Origin: Bacteroidales bacterium KA00251
GTDB lineage: Bacteria; Bacteroidota; Bacteroidia; Bacteroidales; Porphyromonadaceae
Direction: 5' to 3'
Assembly (NCBI GenBank): GCA_001552775.1
Contig: KQ959271.1
Span: forward strand, 1 to 47,986
Length of the DNA: 47,986 nt
The translations under genes and the position numbers were made by a program. This document shows, piece by piece, positions 43,845 through 47,986 of the stretch (position 1 is the stretch's first letter; each line of letters opens with the position of its first letter). The notes under the pieces are model-generated. The model was not told the DNA's origin and searched no databases. It saw only the letters and a program-made list of their open reading frames with translations.

Positions 43845-44891
43845 ATGCCCAACAAAAAAGTTATCGCTTTCGGTACAGACGCTGCCGATCAGCCACTCCA
43901 CAAAATGGAAATTGTACGCCGAGAGCTTCGCGACAACGACATTGAAATAGAAATGCTTTACTGCGGGATTTGTCACTCAGACCTCCATACCATTCACAAT
44001 GACTGGAAAAGTACCACATTCCCTGTTGTACCTGGTCACGAAATGATCGGACGGGTTACACGAATAGGAAAATCTGTAACTAAATTCCAAGTTGGAGACC
44101 TCGCTGGAATTGGCTGCATCGTAGATAGCTGTGGCAAATGCGAAGAATGCAAAAGAGGGGAAGAGCAGTTTTGTGTAAAAGGTTATATCCTTTCCTTCAA
44201 CGGACCCGACGAAGTCTTAGGTGGAACTACCTATGGCGGTTTTTCACAAGCTTATGTCTGCAAAGAAGATTATGTAGTAAAGGTGCCTCCCTTCAAAGAT
44301 CTTGCAGCGGCTGCTCCGATCCTCTGTGCAGGAATAACCGTTTACTCGCCTCTTAAGCACTGGGGAGCTGGACCAGGGAAGCAGATTGGACTAGTAGGAA
44401 TTGGTGGACTTGGACACATGGCTATACAGATCGCCAAAGCAATGGGAGCTACACTCACCGTATTTACTACCTCCCCCTCAAAAAAAGAAGATGCTTTGAA
44501 GCTGGGGGCAGATCGTGTAGTACTATCAACTGATCGCAACGAGATGAAAGCCTGCCCCAAGCTTGATATGATCCTCGATACTGTATCGGCAGTTCATAAT
44601 GTTAACATCTATCTCAACAAGTTAAAAACTGATGGATCGCTTGTACTAGTCGGTCTTCCTGCAGAACCTCTTTCCGTAGGTGCTTTCAATCTTATTACTA
44701 ATCGTAAATCCTTTTCCGGATCCAATATTGGAGGAATAAGAGAAACCCAAGAAGTACTAGACTTTTGCTACAAGCATCACATTGTATCGCAATGCGAAGT
44801 AATCGCCATGGATCAAGTAAATGAAGCCTTTGAACGTCTTCAGAAAAACGACGTAAAATATCGCTTTGTCATTGACATGAAAACCCTATAA
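43845..44891 (+). CDS. Zinc-dependent alcohol dehydrogenase (CAD type)
   Basis: This 348-residue enzyme starts at 43845 (MPNKKVIAFG); an upstream frame is open but lacks family sequence and a TATCTTTA promoter-like box (43804-43811) lies inside it. Catalytic zinc ligands are Cys40 in LYCGICHSDLH and His65/Glu66 in PGHE; the structural zinc is held by Cys96, Cys99, Cys102 and Cys110. The nucleotide site is GLVGIGGLGHMAIQ. This is the cinnamyl alcohol/aldehyde reductase branch (YahK/AdhA type), usually NADPH-linked. The physiological substrate is not evident. Confidence 0.92.
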   Translation: MPNKKVIAFGTDAADQPLHKMEIVRRELRDNDIEIEMLYCGICHSDLHTIHNDWKSTTFPVVPGHEMIGRVTRIGKSVTKFQVGDLAGIGCIVDSCGKCEECKRGEEQFCVKGYILSFNGPDEVLGGTTYGGFSQAYVCKEDYVVKVPPFKDLAAAAPILCAGITVYSPLKHWGAGPGKQIGLVGIGGLGHMAIQIAKAMGATLTVFTTSPSKKEDALKLGADRVVLSTDRNEMKACPKLDMILDTVSAVHNVNIYLNKLKTDGSLVLVGLPAEPLSVGAFNLITNRKSFSGSNIGGIRETQEVLDFCYKHHIVSQCEVIAMDQVNEAFERLQKNDVKYRFVIDMKTL

Positions 44892-44920
44892 TACAAACTG
44901 ACACACAAGTTTCTGCTTGG

Positions 44921-44960
44921 CTCCCACTCATGCAACACTATGGCAAGAGTGGGAGTTTTT
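44921..44960 (+). terminator. Alcohol dehydrogenase terminator
   Basis: CTCCCACTC pairs perfectly with GAGTGGGAG around a 17-nt loop, followed by TTTTT. It is 30 nt after the stop. Confidence 0.85.
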
Positions 44961-44962
44961 CG

Positions 44963-46957
44963 TTAGGCTATAGGGTCGCCATTGACACGGGGCACTTTTC
45001 GCTCCTTCTTTATCGGTGGTTCATATTCAGGAGGGATAGTCGATTGAATACGATTTCGCACTTCATGGTAGTGAGGCGAGAGAAGCTCTACACCACGCTC
45101 TCGACAAAGATCTTGTATATGTCCCCTTATTTCAGAGTAGATACTCATCTGCGAATTTGCCTCTACCGTATAGCCATTCACTGAATAGACTGTGTAAAAA
45201 TCTTTAAACTCCATTTGCATTACAAAAGGCTTTGGAGCTTGTAATATATGCGGACAGCGACTAATCGCCTCCAGCAAAAGATTCTCTACTTCCCGCCACG
45301 GCACTTCAAAGCCTATAGTCACCTCGGTAGATAGAATAAGCCCCTTACTCTCTACCAAGGCACTATAGTTGATCGTATTACTATTGAGAATCTTGGAATT
45401 GGGTATGGTAACCTCTTCGTTGGTCACCTGCTTGATCTTCGTTACAAGTAGCGTCTTTTCTACCACATCTCCTGATATTCCATCCACCTTTATGCGATCT
45501 CCCACTTTGAAGGGACGCATATAAGTAATCACAATCCCTGCAACCATATTGGCTATAGCACTAGAAGAACCTAGTGAAAAAAGCACTCCGACAAAAACAG
45601 AGATCCCCTTGAAGGCATCCGACCCCGACCCAGGAAGATAGGGAAAGATGAGGATCACTCCAAAGATAAGTAGGAGTGTACGGACAATCACAAAAGTAGG
45701 TTGCGCAAAGTCTGGATGAAAACCAGGCAACTTTAGCTTACCCTGCTCTATCTCTCCAAAAAAGTACTTTACGAGTTTGATCGCATAGCGAAGCACCACT
45801 ACTACTATTGCAATATTGAACAGATTGGGAAGGTACTTCCAAACTGCCGTAAACAAATTGATCACAGGGGTCTTGATAAAATGGAAGATCTGAGCCGACC
45901 AACTGCGTGTAAAGGGGAAGATGCTGAAAATTATTGGGATAATAACGACAAAAAGAATAATTACAGCCACCCAGTGCAAGAAAGTAAGCAACCGCAAAAC
46001 GATTGACGCCTCCTGATCTATCGTGATAAATGTGTAATCGCGGTACTTGAGATCCTTGAAAAAACGCTGTTTGTGCTTCGAGACTTGCATCTTGAGCCAT
46101 CTAAATGCACGTGCTATAAGATAAAGAGCTCCTATCGTAAGGATAATCGAAAGCAAAACCCATCCTGCACGAATAAGTGTGTTCCTTACACTATACTCCT
46201 CCCGGGCTCGAAGCAATGAAGATACAAAACGATCTCTAAGTTGTTCCGAATAGGCCTCTAGAGAGGTATCATTGAGCAACGCATCATTTTCTGTCACCGT
46301 CATTACGATCATATCCTTATACATAATGTCGATATAGCCCTTGGTATAATTTAGATAGAGCGAGTCTCTTTCAGAAAAATCATTTTCGTACATCCACTTC
46401 ACACGAGAGGAGATGCTATGAGCTCGATCTGACGGCGAGTATGAGCCTATACGCACATAAAGATTTACAATTGTATCGCCCAATACTCCCAGCACGGGGT
46501 ACCCCACGGCAACCTGTTTCAGCGAGTCCAGCTTGTTTTGTTTTTCTGCTTTCCTTGCATTTTCTACTTGCTTGATGGAATCAATCCTTGCCTCGATTTT
46601 CTCCTTCTGAAGCTTATCCGACGCACGAAGGAGAAGTAGCTCCTGTTGCAGCTGCTGCTTAGAAAGAGAGTCGCGGTACCTTAGCGAATCCATCTGAGAT
46701 AGATGACGCTCGAGCCTTGAGAGTTTGACTTGCAGCAGACTATCGGCATGCGCTTGCGCACGACTCTGCATCAAAAAAGTATCTTGTGTCGCAACACGAT
46801 GACCACTATCCACACTACTCTGCTTTGGAACAGAAGGGGGCTCAATGTCGTGAGAAGAAGAATCAACCACAGCTTGTCCATACATACTTCCACTCAATAG
46901 CGAAAAGAGAGCAAATATGCATAGGTATATTCTATGAGGAGAAAAGCGAAAAATCAT
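44963..46957 (-). CDS. Large MscS-family mechanosensitive channel
   Basis: This 664-residue protein has a signal peptide-like start (residues 1-28), a charged coiled-coil stretch (about 60-150) and a periplasmic domain to residue 260. Membrane segments follow at about 264-284, 325-348, 380-398 and 423-440. The MscS core has the pore helix LGSSSAIANMVAGIVI (462-477), then RPFKVGDRIKVDG.SGDV and VTIPNSKILN. Such channels release solutes during osmotic downshock. The C-terminus ends in a basic segment. No partner gene. Its promoter box is close to the 22-bp array at 47.1 kb. Confidence 0.93.
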   Translation of the reverse strand: MIFRFSPHRIYLCIFALFSLLSGSMYGQAVVDSSSHDIEPPSVPKQSSVDSGHRVATQDTFLMQSRAQAHADSLLQVKLSRLERHLSQMDSLRYRDSLSKQQLQQELLLLRASDKLQKEKIEARIDSIKQVENARKAEKQNKLDSLKQVAVGYPVLGVLGDTIVNLYVRIGSYSPSDRAHSISSRVKWMYENDFSERDSLYLNYTKGYIDIMYKDMIVMTVTENDALLNDTSLEAYSEQLRDRFVSSLLRAREEYSVRNTLIRAGWVLLSIILTIGALYLIARAFRWLKMQVSKHKQRFFKDLKYRDYTFITIDQEASIVLRLLTFLHWVAVIILFVVIIPIIFSIFPFTRSWSAQIFHFIKTPVINLFTAVWKYLPNLFNIAIVVVVLRYAIKLVKYFFGEIEQGKLKLPGFHPDFAQPTFVIVRTLLLIFGVILIFPYLPGSGSDAFKGISVFVGVLFSLGSSSAIANMVAGIVITYMRPFKVGDRIKVDGISGDVVEKTLLVTKIKQVTNEEVTIPNSKILNSNTINYSALVESKGLILSTEVTIGFEVPWREVENLLLEAISRCPHILQAPKPFVMQMEFKDFYTVYSVNGYTVEANSQMSIYSEIRGHIQDLCRERGVELLSPHYHEVRNRIQSTIPPEYEPPIKKERKVPRVNGDPIA

Positions 46958-46989
46958 ACAAGTTTTTTATTTTCAGTAGAATCTTGTTG

Positions 46990-46997
46990 CAAAGGTA
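46990..46997 (-). promoter_or_regulatory. mscS promoter (-7 box)
   Basis: Minus strand TACCTTTG, an exact TAnnTTTG, 33 bp before the ATG. The 22-bp array starts about 104 bp upstream of it. Confidence 0.7.
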
Positions 46998-47100
46998 AGG
47001 ATAATTAACTTAGATAGCCCTTGAAATTTCTCAGTACTCCCCCATCTAACAGATTGAATCCACACTAGCTTTATGAGACCCCTTATTTTCATTCTCGGAA

Positions 47101-47210
47101 ATCTCTCGGAACTTTTTCCAAAAACTCTCGGAACTTTTTCCAAAATCTCTCGGAACTTTTCTGAAAATCTCTCGGAACTTTTCTGAAAATCTCTCGGAAC
47201 TTTTTCCAGC
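47101..47210. repeat. 22-bp minisatellite array, locus 3 (five units)
   Basis: Five consecutive 22-mers start at 47101, 47123, 47145, 47167 and 47189, preceded by a partial unit (47091-47100). Two unit variants occur: T-run followed by CCAAA, and T-run followed by CTGAAA. The array separates the mscS promoter from the phage remnant. Confidence 0.95.
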
Positions 47211-47263
47211 AAGCAATCTTAGCTACTCTCTTTACTTATCCAAGGAGAGCCTCCCCCTCATCC

Positions 47264-47575
47264 TTGCAATCGTGGAGGTATGGAGTTACAGCTTTGATAT
47301 TAAGTTCATCAATTCAAACAACGAAGCAAGGTATCATCCCCGAAGGTCTACACTTCGCTTATGTGCAAGAAGAGGATAAGGAGGCGTTGTTTAGTCGCAC
47401 TTTGTCTCTCTTACCTTATTATAATATAGACGAGGTGTGGCTGAAAAACACTTTCGGCGTACAAATCACCGATGCCAAATCTCAGATCCCCCTCGGCGGA
47501 CAGTTAGCCGTAAAGCAACCAAAGACTAACAGCCAAAAGCTAAGTGCTGAGCACGATTTCGATTTTTTCGACTAA
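47264..47575 (+). pseudogene. 3' end of a Mu gp29-like (DUF935) portal gene
   Basis: The open frame continues upstream into the repeat array without a start codon other than TTG, so the given start is arbitrary. The recognisable part is the last 80 residues: IPEGLHFAYVQEED, then LLPYYNIDEVWLKNTFGVQI, resembling the C-terminus of Bacteroidetes Mu-like phage gp29/DUF935 portal proteins, and a tail ending HDFDFFD. Full-length relatives are several hundred residues, so the 5' part is missing. Its last codons GAT TTT TTC GAC TAA form a -1 slippery site (see the frameshift finding). Confidence 0.65.
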
Positions 47576-47986
47576 GGGAGAGCCGACTCAGGTACAAGAA
47601 ACTCACCGCTCGCCTCTCCCAGCTTTACCACACTGATTGCTCCTGCTCCGACTGCCTCGCTAAAGAAGAGTCTGACAAGACTCCTCCTATCCCTGAAAGT
47701 GCGGTAAAAAGAGGGTATAAAGTCGTTTACAAGGAGGGCAAAATGTCTGCCAACCTCCTTGCTAAGCCTGGAATAAGGCGACTGATCCAAGCGACGGCCA
47801 AGGTATACGAGCAAGCCCTCGACTCCCCCTCAATCTCCTACGAAATCCCCTCCGAAATGCGACAAAAGCTCGAAGAGGATATCTTCGTCTTCTCGGGCTT
47901 TAAGACTTACCATCAACTTAAAGAAGCAAGCCTTCTCCTAAGAGATGACGCTGGAAACATCAAGCCCTTCTCAAAGTTCTATCAAG
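47551..47986 (+). CDS. Mu gpF-like minor head/morphogenesis protein (partial, no start codon)
   Basis: This frame is open from 47551, after a TGA at 47548-47550, to the window end. It lacks ATG, GTG or TTG until an ATG at 47743 that has a good AAGGAGG upstream. The translated part before that ATG is already family-like (KLTARLSQLYHTDCSCSDC), and later text (FVFSGFKTYHQLKEASLLLR then DDAGNIKPFSKF) matches the conserved N-terminal region of Bacteroidetes Mu-like minor head proteins (phage Mu F, SPP1 gp7 type). So either translation enters by -1 frameshift from the upstream gene, or it is a decayed gene, or the short ATG form is made. Its codons are more C-rich than the rest of the window. Confidence 0.6.
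47563..47620 (+). promoter_or_regulatory. Candidate -1 programmed frameshift signal
   Basis: T-TTT-TTC (47563-47569) in the zero frame of the gp29-like gene is a canonical X-XXY-YYZ slippery heptamer. After a 6-nt spacer containing the TAA stop, GGGAGAG (47576-47582) pairs with CTCTCCC (47614-47620), a perfect 7-bp stem. Slippage by -1 leads directly into the gpF-like frame. Confidence 0.5.

Noticed and set aside
3709-47210. 22-bp arrays as a CRISPR locus
   Set aside because: Units are directly contiguous with no unique spacers, and no cas genes are present.
46973-47212. Minus-strand open frame of 79 codons at the third repeat array
   Set aside because: It is repeat-derived; the repeat unit lacks stops on this strand in all frames, so length is not evidence.

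Overview
The window looks like a chromosomal segment from a Bacteroidales bacterium, most likely a Porphyromonas-type organism. The evidence is a PorX-type response regulator with a PglZ domain, a secreted protein ending in a type IX secretion (T9SS) sorting domain, many TAnnTTTG -7 promoter boxes with almost no Shine-Dalgarno use, a methylmalonyl-CoA carboxyltransferase/biotin-carrier/epimerase cluster, a short lysine-type SerA, and Bacteroidetes-only families (DUF4248, probably DUF4924). The genus is an inference from gene content; no rRNA gene is present.

Layout. 1-3.3 kb: a leftward four-gene operon (YwqK-like repeat protein, LemA, DUF3137, DUF1266). 3.5-3.9 kb: a remnant of a mobile-element HTH gene whose 5' half is made of 22-bp repeats. 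3.9-10.4 kb: a compact rightward operon, porX-tsaE-rbfA-ftsX-like-DUF4924-like-rfbD-MATE. 10.5-11.6 kb: leftward folB and a DUF4878-like lipoprotein. 12.1-17.5 kb: rpsO, lon and a T9SS cargo protein. 17.9-23.7 kb: leftward C69 dipeptidase, AlkD-like protein, purine nucleoside phosphorylase, MTA/SAH deaminase and M20 dipeptidase. 24.2-30.8 kb: rightward fur-purA-folC-MFS-tkt, closed by a strong terminator. 31.0 kb: tRNA-Gln(CTG), leftward. 31.6-35.1 kb: leftward serC-serA-DUF1015. 35.5-40.3 kb: leftward gpmA-lpd-mce-mmdA-small subunit-biotin carrier. 40.4-47 kb: alkaline phosphatase, DUF4248, DIP1984-like protein, zinc alcohol dehydrogenase (rightward) and a large MscS channel. 47.1 kb to the end: a five-copy 22-bp repeat array, then the cut-off start of Mu-like phage head genes.

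Most of the window is core metabolism and housekeeping: peptide use (two dipeptidases), purine salvage and synthesis, folate, serine, lower glycolysis and propionate/methylmalonyl-CoA metabolism. The items most worth a second look are: (i) the Mu gp29/gpF-like junction, where the downstream frame has no start codon but the upstream gene ends on a canonical -1 slippery heptamer followed 6 nt later by a 7-bp GC-rich stem; (ii) a 22-bp minisatellite family found at three places, each about 60-100 bp upstream of a promoter; (iii) a DUF1015 protein with a DGHHR motif next to serC and lysine-type serA; and (iv) an unlisted 57-residue subunit in the methylmalonyl-CoA operon, with no ion-pump beta subunit beside it.
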